DNA of 64,000 nt from Streptomyces canus (GCF_030816965.1 NZ_JAUSYQ010000002.1:3195001-3259000), one strand, 5' to 3'. Counted from the first letter of the stretch, positions 35,001 to 42,599 are shown. The notes: generated by a model not told the origin, from the sequence alone. Program-made: numbers and translations.

Positions 35001-36217
35001 TGGCGCCCGCCGGCGGACTCTCCGCCCGTCCCACCGAGGTCGACATCACCTCGCCCGACGGCGCCACGGTCGCCGGTGTCGACGAGAACGGCGCGGTGCG
35101 CTTCCCGGCGATCACGACCGACCGCCTCGACATCACGATCACCAAGACGGCCCCGCTGACCCTGCACAACCCGGTCGCGGACGAGGATCTCCAACTCCCG
35201 GTGGGGCTCACGGAGGCCTACATCCCGGCCCTCGACCAGTACCGGACTCCGCAGCCGAAGGCCACGCGGACGTTCTCCCTGCCGTGCGGCAAGGGGCCGG
35301 TGCTGGCGGTCGACGGGAAGCTGTACCAGACCGGCGTGTCGGGCCGGATCCGGGACCTGACCGAGCGGCGCGAGCTGACGGTGACGCTCTGTCAGTCGGG
35401 CCGCTCGGACGCCGAGTTGTCCCTCGCCTCCGGTGAGCACGTCGTCGAGGGCGGGGACGCCGGGCCGCTCGCCCTGACCGGCATCACGCTGACCCGCGGC
35501 ACCGTCGCCGAACCGACCTCCCTCACAAGGGAATTGCGGATACAGGACTGGCTGGGCGACAAACGCGAGGTGACCGTGGGGTCGGGCGCCGCCTCGTACC
35601 TCACGACGTACGAGAACTACAACGACGGCTGGAAGGCCACCCTGAACGGGAAGTCGCTGTCCCCGTTGCGGCTCGACGGCTGGCAGCAGGGCTGGCGCAT
35701 CCCCGCGGGCGCGGGCGGCACGGTGAAGCTGTCGTACGAGCCCGCGACGACCTACGACGGCGCGCTGATCGGCAGCGGGGTCGCCCTGGCGGTGCTGGTG
35801 GGCCTGGTGCTGTGGCGCAGGCGCTCCCCGAACCCCGACGAACCGCAGCAGGTGCCTCCGGCGCCGGGGGTGTGGCTCGGGGTGGTGGCGCTCACGGTGG
35901 TGGGCGTGGTCATCGCGGGCTGGTTCGCCCTGCTGGTCCCGGCGTTGGCACTGCTCGCGTCCCGGCGCCATGCACTCCTGGTGCCGATCGCCTTCGTGGC
36001 ACTGGCCGGGGCGGGGATCGCCGCGGCGGTCGGAGCCGGTGAGCCGGTGGGCGCATCGGACGGGGCATTCGGTCACGTGGCCCAACTCCTCGCACTGATG
36101 GGGCTGTTCGCGGCCTTGGTGAGTGTGGGTGAGCGGGAGACACCCCCCGAGTCCGAGGCACCGACACAGCAACTGCCGCCGGTCGAGGTGAGCAAGGGGA
36201 GGACGGAACCGACATGA
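32024..36217 (+). CDS. AftD-like arabinofuranosyltransferase homologue (DUF3367, GT-C) with discoidin-like domains
   Basis: 1397 residues. About eleven membrane helices occupy 31-520, with the first external loop (FDTKLGVTTDPGRFL, acidic residues D55 and D63) where GT-C enzymes keep the catalytic base. A long extracytoplasmic region contains two F5/8-type carbohydrate-binding modules, marked by NAFDGNPDTAWAEG and NLTDGDLTTAWIAG, then a YENYNDGWKATLNGK beta domain and three final helices (about 1250-1375). This is the architecture of mycobacterial AftD, which adds arabinofuranose from decaprenyl-phospho-arabinose to envelope arabinan. Streptomyces lack mycolyl-arabinogalactan, so the acceptor must be another surface glycan. 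The family call is firm; sugar and acceptor are inferred. Confidence 0.88.
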   Translation: MTTSTVQAPPPAAVPTTASMSGPPEGPRSRRWLLGFWAVVFVLFLVVHPGRQTFDTKLGVTTDPGRFLADLGQLWHDQGSFGGIQDQYVGYLWPMLPFYWLGHAIQLPVWLVERLWLSVVVSVAFWGALRLAERLRVGNGASRLLAAVAYALWPTFTIVIGSTSAAALPGAFLPWVLLPLTNERHSARIAALRSALIIPFMGGVNAASTLACLLPVGLYLLSRPPGPRQRKLIAWWVPGVILATAWWVIPLLLLGLYGENFLPYVESARTTTETMSATEALRGAGNWVAYLHLGEAWLPAGWTVASSVIVILCSALAAGLGLAGLARRDMPERRWLVLTVLTAVLVLLAGYGGAFGAPFHGLVQDWLNGGLAPFRNIYKFQPGLALALVLGLAHLVGTAAEPRGAREMRGRRYAPLIAAVLVLPGLMWPYLNGTILNPGSFQQLPKYWQSTADWLEKYSPDSRALVVPATAHGIYTWGSPIDQPLDVLAESRWAQRDYVPFGTPGNRRATDAVEQALLTGGEIPGLADYLSRAGVYYVVVRNDLDPDQIGTVSSSVVKRALEQSGYERVTGLGPLMTGGKIANDTPLQIEGLYPRQRAVEIFRPASEDVPRPGQAGLLPVADTVQVSGGPESLLPLATELRGRATVLTGDNHPGLGTPPVQIVGDGLRRADTRFGLVNANTSYTYTADERNASGAAQDAGEKPHQILPTKGLSHQTVAELRGARTVTASSYGNWLFHLPQFDPVNAFDGNPDTAWAEGVAGSPDGQWLRIGFADPAYDMPSSFKVTPLPQESVRSAATKVRVETENGSRTSFLRADGSTQSIKSPPGTTGWMKLTIVDSVARRTGLAGAGFSEIDLPDVQVTRLLRLPADADSSDAPAEIVSLHRVPDPAGISPTGTEAGLHRRFDTAASGTYSVKASAVPVSGEELDRLLYEVAPDQRNRITATADSTATLGTGLSARNLTDGDLTTAWIAGDRPTVHLSWNGKQPIGEVVLAPAGGLSARPTEVDITSPDGATVAGVDENGAVRFPAITTDRLDITITKTAPLTLHNPVADEDLQLPVGLTEAYIPALDQYRTPQPKATRTFSLPCGKGPVLAVDGKLYQTGVSGRIRDLTERRELTVTLCQSGRSDAELSLASGEHVVEGGDAGPLALTGITLTRGTVAEPTSLTRELRIQDWLGDKREVTVGSGAASYLTTYENYNDGWKATLNGKSLSPLRLDGWQQGWRIPAGAGGTVKLSYEPATTYDGALIGSGVALAVLVGLVLWRRRSPNPDEPQQVPPAPGVWLGVVALTVVGVVIAGWFALLVPALALLASRRHALLVPIAFVALAGAGIAAAVGAGEPVGASDGAFGHVAQLLALMGLFAALVSVGERETPPESEAPTQQLPPVEVSKGRTEPT

Positions 36218-37602
36218 CCCCACCGACACGCATCCCGTTCCCGGTGGTCGACGAGGTCTCCCGCCACTGCCTCCAGGAGGAGGAACCGGAGACGGTCCAC
36301 ATCGAGGTGCATCTGCCGGGACGGCTGGACCAGTCCCGGCTCCGGAAGGCGTTCCTGGAGGCCCTGCACCGCCACCCGCGGATCCTGATGCGGGAGGCCC
36401 CGGGGGGTCGGTACCGCCGCCGCTACGAGTGGGAGCTGACGGCGGAGCCGGATGTGGAGGTGGTGACCTTTCCGGAGCCGGGTCCGAACGCATTGCGGAA
36501 CGCGAGGACGAGGGCACTGGTCGAGGCACCCCCACTGTCACTGTCCCCACCGATACGACTGGAGGTGGTGGAGGGTGCGGGCCCGGCAGAGGGCAGCGAG
36601 GCAACAGACATGGTCGGCCTGCACCCACCTCTTAAGGGGCGCGGGGCTGTATCGACAAGCGGCTCCGCCGCGGGGCGCGACCAGACCCCACCGAGCCGCA
36701 CCCGAAATACGACCGTCCTCTTCCTCACCATCAACCACACCGCCCTCGACGGCCCCGCCTGCCTCCGCATCCTCGCCACGGCGGCAGAAATCTACGGCGG
36801 CAAGGACAACTCCCCCGCAGCCCCACCCCTCCGCGCCCCGGACACCCCCCAGCAACCGGAGACCCCCTCCAACTGGACCCGCCCCGCCCGCGTAGCGCCA
36901 GGCGCCCCCGAACCCTCCCCCGGCAACGGCCTCCTCGTCACCGAACTCCCCCTCCCCCACCGCCCCAAGGGCTCCCCCTACACGGTCAACGACCAGCTCA
37001 TGGTCACCACAGCCCTGACGATCGCCCACTGGAACAGGGAACACGGCGCCCACCCCCGCCCCCTCCGCATCACGATGCCCGTCGACGACCGCCCGAGGGA
37101 CACCACGATGCCGATAGGGAACGGCACCCGCCTGGTAGAAGTCCCCTTCTCGCCGGACGAGTTGAAACACACCTTCGAAGACATGCCGACGTTCCTGCGC
37201 CGCACGGCACAACGCACACGCGCCCTCAAATCCCTCACCCGCCCCCAACTGGGCCACGGTGCGAGCCTGCTCACCGCCCCGGTCACCCCGGTGACCTGGC
37301 GTGCGGCCCTCACCCGCGGCCTGCGCAGAGCCGCCGCCCCCTGGACCTCGACCACGCTGCTCAGCAACATCGGCCGCGTCCCGTACCCCTTGGACTTCGG
37401 TGAGGAGGCCGGCCGCGCGCACGCCGTGTGGTTCTCGGCGCCCGCGAGGATGCCCCGCGGCCTCACGGTCACGACCGCCTCCACCGCGGGCCGGCTCCAC
37501 CTCGCGCTGCGCTGGTCACGTGCCCTGCTCAGCCACGGCGACGGCACCCACCTGCGGGACCTGTTCGAGCACTACCTGCACACCACGGAGGTGGCCCCGT
37601 GA
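36214..37602 (+). CDS. Condensation-domain-type acyltransferase (PapA-like) with an in-frame repeat insertion
   Basis: 462 residues; the ATG overlaps the AftD stop. FLTINHTALDGPACLRIL (about 170-187) is the HxxxDG active-site motif of the condensation/PapA/wax-synthase superfamily, with catalytic H in NHTALDG (the first His of the usual HHxxxDG is Asn). The second half has STTLLSNIGRVPYPLDFG, matching the C-terminal conserved NIG.vP motif. It probably transfers an acyl group to a sugar of the glycan built here. Residues about 138-160 (HPPLKGRGAVSTSGSAAGRD) are encoded by a dispersed Streptomyces palindromic repeat lying inside the gene without breaking the frame. From there the coding strand becomes strikingly C-rich. 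Confidence 0.82.
   Translation: MTPPTRIPFPVVDEVSRHCLQEEEPETVHIEVHLPGRLDQSRLRKAFLEALHRHPRILMREAPGGRYRRRYEWELTAEPDVEVVTFPEPGPNALRNARTRALVEAPPLSLSPPIRLEVVEGAGPAEGSEATDMVGLHPPLKGRGAVSTSGSAAGRDQTPPSRTRNTTVLFLTINHTALDGPACLRILATAAEIYGGKDNSPAAPPLRAPDTPQQPETPSNWTRPARVAPGAPEPSPGNGLLVTELPLPHRPKGSPYTVNDQLMVTTALTIAHWNREHGAHPRPLRITMPVDDRPRDTTMPIGNGTRLVEVPFSPDELKHTFEDMPTFLRRTAQRTRALKSLTRPQLGHGASLLTAPVTPVTWRAALTRGLRRAAAPWTSTTLLSNIGRVPYPLDFGEEAGRAHAVWFSAPARMPRGLTVTTASTAGRLHLALRWSRALLSHGDGTHLRDLFEHYLHTTEVAP
36628..36688 (+). repeat. Dispersed Streptomyces palindromic repeat inside a CDS
   Basis: The segment CTTAAGGGGCGCGGGGCTGT (36631-36650) followed by the hairpin GCGGC-TCC-GCCGC (36659-36671) and GGGGCGCGACCAG (36672-36684) is the layout of a REP-like sequence that I recognise from many Streptomyces intergenic regions. 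Here it is read through as protein. Recognition is from memory of the repeat family; copy number in this genome cannot be counted from the window. Confidence 0.75.
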
Positions 37603-38336
37603 ACACCACCGCACCCCCGCGCCGCGGCGGCCTCAGAGACTTCTACGAGGACCCCGCCGTCCCCGTCGCCTCCGGCACCCCCCGCTCACTGCGCCAGGCC
37701 CGCATGCTGGCCACGGCCCTCGGAGCCCCCGGAGAGGCCCGGCGGACCGTCCTCGACATCGGCTGCGGCGACGGCACCGCGGCCGCCACGGCGGCACCGC
37801 TCCTCACCGGCCACACGATCGTCGGCGTCGACTGGTCCCAGGACGCCCTGAAACGCGCCCGCACCCGGCTGCCCTACGCCGTCCGGGGCGAACTCACCGG
37901 CACTGGACTGCCGTTCGGGTCCGCGTCCGTCGACGCCGTGCTGTTCAGCGAGGTCGTCGAGCATCTCGTCGACCCGGACGCCGCGCTCGACGAGATCCGC
38001 CGCATCCTGCGCCCGGGAGGTCATCTCATGCTGTCCACACCCAACCTGGCCGCCTGGTACAACCGCGGACTGCTGCTGGCCGGAGTCCAGCCGGTGTTCT
38101 CGGAGGTGAGCCTGCGGGCGATCCACGGCAGGCCGGGGCGGGAGGTCGTGGGGCATCTGCGGCTGTACACGGCCCGTGCGCTGCGGGAGTTCGTCGCGTC
38201 GGCCGGTTTCGAGGTCGTACGACTGGAGGGGGCGCCCTTCCACGGTGTGCCGCGTCCCCTGCGCGCACTGGACCGGCTGGCGTGTGCCAGACCGTCGCTC
38301 GCGTCGATCCTGCTGCTGCACGCGCGCAAGACCTAG
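37599..38336 (+). CDS. Class I SAM-dependent methyltransferase
   Basis: GTG 37599 overlaps the acyltransferase stop (GTGA); 245 residues. Motif I is TVLDIGCGDGTAAATAAPLL (about 48-67), followed by IVGVDWSQDALKRARTRLPY and FSEVVEHLVDPDAALDEIRRILRPGGHLMLSTPN, as in UbiE/Methyltransf_11 enzymes. The C-terminal FEVVRLEGAPFHGVPRPLRALDRL segment is common in glycan-locus methyltransferases. It is the second of three methyltransferases in the operon, pointing to a heavily methylated product. Substrate not predictable from sequence. Confidence 0.9.
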   Translation: MNTTAPPRRGGLRDFYEDPAVPVASGTPRSLRQARMLATALGAPGEARRTVLDIGCGDGTAAATAAPLLTGHTIVGVDWSQDALKRARTRLPYAVRGELTGTGLPFGSASVDAVLFSEVVEHLVDPDAALDEIRRILRPGGHLMLSTPNLAAWYNRGLLLAGVQPVFSEVSLRAIHGRPGREVVGHLRLYTARALREFVASAGFEVVRLEGAPFHGVPRPLRALDRLACARPSLASILLLHARKT

Positions 38337-38347
38337 GGGGCGGGACG

Positions 38348-39265
38348 ATGTGGTGGGGAGTGGCGGCGGCCCTGTTGGCGAACACCCTGTACAGCGTCGG
38401 ATTCGTCCTGGAGAAACGGGCGCTCACCGCCCTGCCCGAGGTGTCGATCCGGCAACCGGCACGGCTGCTCGGGCTGGTCCTCAGAAGTCCGCTGTGGATC
38501 GGTGGTTCGCTCTCGCTGGCGGCCGGGTTCGGGGCGCAGCTCGCGGTCTACCGGACGCTGCCGATCGCGGCCGCGCAGGGCATCTTCGTCTCCGGTCTGG
38601 TGCTGCTCGTCCTGCTGTCGGCCCGGCTGCTGGGCGAGGAGACGACCGGCCGGGAGCGGTACGCGCTGGGCGCCATCCTCGCCGCGCTCCTCATGGTCGT
38701 GCTGTCGCTGAAGGAGGGTTCGGAGCACGTCAGCCAGGACGCCCCGTACCAGCTGATCCTGCTGGTGTGCGTGCCGTCGCTGGCGGCGGGCGTGTGGCTG
38801 TACGGGTCCGCCGAGCGGCGCACGAGGCACCGGCACCGTATGCCGACGACCGGCGTCGAGTACGGCGTGGCGGTGGGTCTGCTGTACGGGGTCAGCTCGC
38901 TCGCGATCAAGGGCGTGTCGAGCTATCTGACGTCAAGCAGACTCGGCAGCGCGGTAGTTGAGCTGTTGGGCTCCCCGTATCCGTATCTCCTGTTGTTCAC
39001 CGGGGCGTTCGGCCTGGTGATGTCGCAGGCGGCGCTGCAACGCTGCCGGGCCTCGCTGATCGTGCCGGTGTGCACGACGGTGACCTGCCTCTACACGGCG
39101 GTGCTCGGCACGCTCTCGTTCGGCGAGTCCCTGCCCCACGACCCGTTGCGACTCGCGCTGCGCCTCGCGGGCACGGTGCTCGCCGTCGCCGTACTGCTGA
39201 GCATGCCCAAGCACGATCCGGCGCCCAAACCCCCCATCGGTGCCAAGGAGTTGACGCCCCCATGA
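38348..39265 (+). CDS. DMT-superfamily (EamA-like) ten-helix membrane protein
   Basis: 305 residues; ATG 38348 follows GGGGGCGGG. About ten hydrophobic helices are arranged as two EamA-like halves, the first starting MWWGVAAALLANTLYSVGFVLEKRAL, the second TGVEYGVAVGLLYGVSSLAIKGV. NTLYSVGFVLEKRAL with the conserved EK pair is typical of actinobacterial DMT proteins. Such proteins export metabolites or flip lipid-linked aminosugars. In a glycan operon it may move a lipid-linked precursor across the membrane, for instance the polyprenyl-phospho-arabinose donor needed by the AftD-like enzyme; that is conjecture. Confidence 0.85.
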   Translation: MWWGVAAALLANTLYSVGFVLEKRALTALPEVSIRQPARLLGLVLRSPLWIGGSLSLAAGFGAQLAVYRTLPIAAAQGIFVSGLVLLVLLSARLLGEETTGRERYALGAILAALLMVVLSLKEGSEHVSQDAPYQLILLVCVPSLAAGVWLYGSAERRTRHRHRMPTTGVEYGVAVGLLYGVSSLAIKGVSSYLTSSRLGSAVVELLGSPYPYLLLFTGAFGLVMSQAALQRCRASLIVPVCTTVTCLYTAVLGTLSFGESLPHDPLRLALRLAGTVLAVAVLLSMPKHDPAPKPPIGAKELTPP

Positions 39266-39471
39266 ACCCCGACGACCCGCTGCTGCAGATCCTGGCCTGC
39301 CCGCTCGACAAGGGCCCCCTGCACCTCGTACCGCCGGACGAGGCCCTGTACAACCCGCGGCTGCGCCGCCGCTATCCGATCGTGGACGGCATCCCGCAGT
39401 TGCTGCCTGCCTCCGGCGAGCAGGTGACGGACGACGAGCACGAGAACTTCCTGAAACGGATGACTCCATGA
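39262..39471 (+). CDS. Trm112-family small protein
   Basis: 69 residues; the ATG overlaps the membrane-protein stop (ATGA at 39262-39265). The sequence LLQILACPLDKGPLHLVP, then RRRYPIVDGIPQLLP, is the Trm112/YcaR fold, although only one cysteine of the usual zinc site is left (CPLDKG). Eukaryotic and archaeal Trm112 stabilises and activates methyltransferases. Here it lies immediately before an FkbM methyltransferase (ATGA overlap) and downstream of two more, so a methyltransferase-partner role is a reasonable inference. Confidence 0.88.
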   Translation: MNPDDPLLQILACPLDKGPLHLVPPDEALYNPRLRRRYPIVDGIPQLLPASGEQVTDDEHENFLKRMTP

Positions 39472-40301
39472 CCGGACCGGCTCGTACCTGGGCTGCCAGA
39501 GTGGCCCCCCTTCTGCCCACCCGGCTGGTCGCGGCGGCCGCCCGGGCCGTGTACCCGCGCTTCGAACCGGAGCTGGCGCGCCTTGCCGACCTGTGCCCGG
39601 CGCACTGCCGGACGGCGGTGGACGTGGGCGGCTGGTACGGGCCGTGGACGCGGCGGCTGGCCGGGCGGGCGCGGCGGGTGGTGACCGTCGAGCCGGTACC
39701 CCGCCTGGCCCGGCTGCTGACCTCGGCGGCCCCGGCGAACGTCCAGGTCGTGCAGGCCGCCGCCACGGACCGGCCGGGCACCGCCCGGCTGTGGCTGCCG
39801 CCCGGCGACGAGGGCGACCGGGGGGTGTCCTCCCTGGTCCGGCGGGACATCCACGGCCGGGCGGTGGACGTCCGCTGCGTCACGCTGGACGAACTGGACC
39901 TCAAGGACGTCGACTTCATCAAGATCGACGTGGACGGCAGCGAGCTGGCGGTGCTGCGCGGGGCCACGGGAATCCTCGCGCGCGACCGGCCCGCGCTCTT
40001 CGTCGAACTGGAGTCCCGGATCCAGCCGATCGCCCCGGTGGTGACGTACCTGTCCCTCCTCGGCTACGACGGCTGGGTACTGCCCCGCGCCACCTGGGTC
40101 CCGCTGTCCGGCTTCCCCCTGGAGGCCCACCAGGAGACGGCGTCGTACGTCGTCAACCAGGGTCTCCTCCGTCGTGTCCTGCCCTTCGTCCACCGTCCCC
40201 GGTACATCAACTCGGTCCTCTTCCTGCCCGACGGGCGCCGTCCCGGTGTCAGTGCTGTGGGGGACGATGGGGGACATGCCCTCCGGAAAGCAGGCGGCTA
40301 G
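39468..40301 (+). CDS. FkbM-family SAM-dependent methyltransferase
   Basis: 277 residues, coupled to the Trm112-like gene by ATGA. TAVDVGGWYGPWTRRLA (about 49-65) is SAM motif I; VVTVEPVPRLARLL, TLDELDLKDVDFIKIDVDGSELAVLRGA and RPALFVELE are the FkbM signature segments. FkbM enzymes O-methylate sugars or polyketides. The C-terminus (VHRPRYINSVLFLP) is followed by about 20 residues that overlap the next gene. It probably methylates hydroxyls of the glycan made by this operon. Confidence 0.9.
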   Translation: MTGPARTWAARVAPLLPTRLVAAAARAVYPRFEPELARLADLCPAHCRTAVDVGGWYGPWTRRLAGRARRVVTVEPVPRLARLLTSAAPANVQVVQAAATDRPGTARLWLPPGDEGDRGVSSLVRRDIHGRAVDVRCVTLDELDLKDVDFIKIDVDGSELAVLRGATGILARDRPALFVELESRIQPIAPVVTYLSLLGYDGWVLPRATWVPLSGFPLEAHQETASYVVNQGLLRRVLPFVHRPRYINSVLFLPDGRRPGVSAVGDDGGHALRKAGG

Positions 40302-40905
40302 CGCGCCCTTCACCCCGCTCGACTTCCAATTGGTCCTGCTGCGCCGCATGGCCGACCACAACCCCGGCCTGGTGGAGGACGCCCGGCACGCGCTGGGTGT
40401 CTCGATCGCGGACATGCGGGAGGCCAACAAACGCTGGCAGGCGATGGTCCGTTCTCCCCCACGCTCGAATGAGCTCGCGCGGGGGCACCCCCATCGGGCC
40501 CGCACTCCCGCGTCCCGCTACCGCTCCGTCCTCGGTACCCCCGAGACCGTCCTGACCCGCAAGGTCGGCGACCTGGAGTGCGAGGCCTGGCTCTGGCCCG
40601 TCCCCCTCTGGCCCGACCTCCGCTTCGAGGCGCTTTTGGCCCCGAACGGCTCGACGGTGTGGAACGAGTGGCTGGTCAGGGCACCGGAAGCCAAGGGCCC
40701 TGACCTGCGCACCCTCGAGGACCTCACCCCATGGTCCTGCACCGTGGACGAGGCGGCCCGGGCCTTCCCCCCGGCCCGCCCCCTGGAGGGCACGGCCCCG
40801 ACGCGCTGGGGCCTGACGTTCACGGCCCCGGACGAGAAGGGCGTGCGCCAGGAGGTGGTGGCCGAGTTCACGTGGGGCCTGCTGCAACGGCTTGCGGTGC
40901 GCTGA
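40267..40905 (+). CDS. Conserved hypothetical protein with an in-frame palindromic repeat
   Basis: ATG 40267 (or 40276) starts within the FkbM gene; about 212 residues. I do not recognise a functional domain. The N-terminal part is helical (TPLDFQLVLLRRMADHNPGLVEDARHALGVSIADMREANKRWQ) and the C-terminal part is beta-rich with many tryptophans (ECEAWLWPVPLWPDLRFEALL, TVWNEWLVRAP). Residues about 62-78 (SPPRSNELARGHPHRA) come from a dispersed repeat lying at 40452-40497 between these two halves, so it sits in a probable linker. It ends the operon. Confidence 0.7.
   Translation: MGDMPSGKQAASAPFTPLDFQLVLLRRMADHNPGLVEDARHALGVSIADMREANKRWQAMVRSPPRSNELARGHPHRARTPASRYRSVLGTPETVLTRKVGDLECEAWLWPVPLWPDLRFEALLAPNGSTVWNEWLVRAPEAKGPDLRTLEDLTPWSCTVDEAARAFPPARPLEGTAPTRWGLTFTAPDEKGVRQEVVAEFTWGLLQRLAVR
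40452..40497 (+). repeat. Second dispersed palindromic repeat inside a CDS
   Basis: CTCCCCCACGCTCGAATGAG at 40454-40473 followed by CTCGCGCGGGGGCACCCCCA has the pattern of the common Streptomyces intergenic repeat in which CTCCCCCA and GGGGG blocks flank a CTCGA core. It is a different repeat family from the one at 36.6 kb, but is likewise read in frame as a linker. Confidence 0.65.
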
Positions 40906-40912
40906 TCGCGCC

Positions 40913-41535
40913 CTACCGCGCGGCGCTCCGGCGTCGCGTCCCCACCAGCGTGGCCAGGTCCTCGGCCAGGGGGAGTTCGATCGTGTCCAGGGCGGGGTGC
41001 TCCAGCCAGAAGACGCGGGGGCGGTCCACGGAACCGCCGTGCCGGGGCGGCCAGTCCGACGCCGGGGTGAAGTCGTCGATCACGATTCTGCCGCCCGGAG
41101 CGAGGAGACGGGTCGGGTCGGCCGGGGTGTCGTCAGGGGTCTTGCCGGTGCCGCCGCCGTCCAGGACGAGAAGGTCGTAGGGGCCGTGGGCCTCGACGCG
41201 CCGCCAGTCGCCATGGAGGATCCGCACGCCGGGACGGTCGGCGAACACCTCGGCGGCGACACGGGCGCGCTCCGGGTCGCGCTCGACGCTGAGGAGCCGT
41301 ACGCCGTCCCGCGCCCCCGAGGCCAGCCAGGCCAGGCCCACCCGCAGCCCGTGCCGGTCTCCCCGATGAGGGTCCGGGCGCCGCCTGCCAGGACCTGCAG
41401 CAGACGGCCCTGTTCGGGGCGGCAGGAGTAGGGGAAGCCATGGGCGCGGGCAGCGGCGAGGGCTCGTTCGACGAGCGGGGGGAGGTGGGGTTCCCTGTCG
41501 TACGCGTCGGTTCCGGACATCGACATGGCCGTCAT
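40913..41535 (-). pseudogene. Class I SAM O-methyltransferase, frameshifted
   Basis: Translation begins at ATG 41533-41535 (overlapping the MerR-PP2C stop) as MTAMSMSGTDAYDREP and runs through VERALAAARAHGFPYSCRPEQGRLLQVLAGGARTLIGETGTG; the homologous sequence then continues one frame over as LRVGLAWLASGARDGVRLLSVERDPERARVAAEVFADRPGVRIL to the stop at 40913. The break is at about 41348-41356 and is fixed by adding one base, so it is a 1-nt deletion in the genome or a sequencing error. Both halves fit the O-methyltransferase_3-like family (GETGTG motif I, VERDPERA motif II, DLLVLDGGG). If the deletion is real, only a truncated protein is made. Confidence 0.85.
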
Positions 41536-42599
41536 GATGGCGTGGGTCGGCCCACCTTCTCCACCACGTCCGCCACCACACAGCTGACGTTGTCCGGGCC
41601 GCCCGCGGTGTTCGCCGCGTCGACCAGGGAGTGGACGGCCGTGTCGGGGGCGGTGGCGGTGGTGAGCAGGTCGCGGATGGTGGGATCGGGGACGACGCCC
41701 GAGAGGCCGTCGGAGCACAGCAGATAGCGGTCGCCGGGTTCGGCGTCGTGCAGTTTCAGGTCCGGGGTGCCGGTCGTGAGTGCCTTGAGGAGCAGGGCCC
41801 GCTGGGGATGGGTGACGGCCTCCTCCGCCGTCAGCCGGCCCTCGTCGACGAGCGACTGGACCACCGTGTGGTCGTGGGTGATACGGAAGAGGGCGCCGTC
41901 GCGCAGGAGGTACGCACGGGAGTCGCCGATGTGCACCAGGGCGAGGCGGGAGCCGGTCCACAGCAGGGCGGTCAGGGTCGTGCCGTTCTCGTCGGTGCCC
42001 GCGGCCACGTCCCGTACCGCCTCGGTCGCCCCGTGCACGGCGTCCGCCAGGAGGTTCAGGACGTTGCCGGCCGGGATGTCGGCGGTGTCCAGGAACCGCA
42101 GCGCCGCCACGGCCGCGCTGCTGGCGGGGGCTCCCGCCGGGCCGTATCCGTCGGCGATCGCGAGCAGGCGGGCGCCCGCGTGGGCAGTGTCCTGGTTGGC
42201 GGGGCGGACCAGGCCCGGGTCCGAGTGGGCGGAGTAACGCAGTTCGAGCACGGTGGTGTCCTTCCTCGGTGTCGCCGTCAGCTCGTCGACGAGGAACGCG
42301 GCGAGATCCCGCCGTACGGCCGTCTCCGCCTCGACCTGCGTCCAGTACGCGCGGATCTCGTCGGCGGCGGCAGCGGGCGGGAGCGCGCACACCGTACGGA
42401 TCCGGGCCAGCGGCATGCCCAGCCGCCGCAACCACGCCACCAGCCGGGCCTGTTCGAGCTGGGCCGGCGTGTAGTAGCGGTAGCCCGTCGCCGCGTCGAC
42501 GCGGGCCGGACGCAGCAGCTCCAGCTCGTCGTAGAGCCGCAACGCCTTCGGCGACAGGCGGCACGCCCGCGCGAAGGCCCCGATCGTCAGCCACTCCAT
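41532..42599 (-). CDS. MerR DNA-binding domain fused to a PP2C-type Ser/Thr phosphatase
   Basis: 355 residues. Residues 1-70 are a MerR winged helix (WLTIGAFARACRLSPKALRLYDELELLRPARVDAATGYRYYTPAQLEQARLV), joined by a helix (about 71-115) to a PP2C domain (about 118-350): RPANQDTAHAG, AIADGYGPAG, ALVHIGDSRAYLLRDG, LLCSDGLSGVV and GGPDNVSCVVADVV. The metal-binding aspartates of these motifs are kept, although the usual DGMGG is DGYGP. The protein could dephosphorylate a target at DNA or have its DNA binding tuned by phosphatase-domain ligands. Genes for this fusion occur in actinobacteria; the regulon is unknown. The downstream methyltransferase start overlaps the stop. Confidence 0.9.
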   Translation of the reverse strand: MEWLTIGAFARACRLSPKALRLYDELELLRPARVDAATGYRYYTPAQLEQARLVAWLRRLGMPLARIRTVCALPPAAAADEIRAYWTQVEAETAVRRDLAAFLVDELTATPRKDTTVLELRYSAHSDPGLVRPANQDTAHAGARLLAIADGYGPAGAPASSAAVAALRFLDTADIPAGNVLNLLADAVHGATEAVRDVAAGTDENGTTLTALLWTGSRLALVHIGDSRAYLLRDGALFRITHDHTVVQSLVDEGRLTAEEAVTHPQRALLLKALTTGTPDLKLHDAEPGDRYLLCSDGLSGVVPDPTIRDLLTTATAPDTAVHSLVDAANTAGGPDNVSCVVADVVEKVGRPTPS

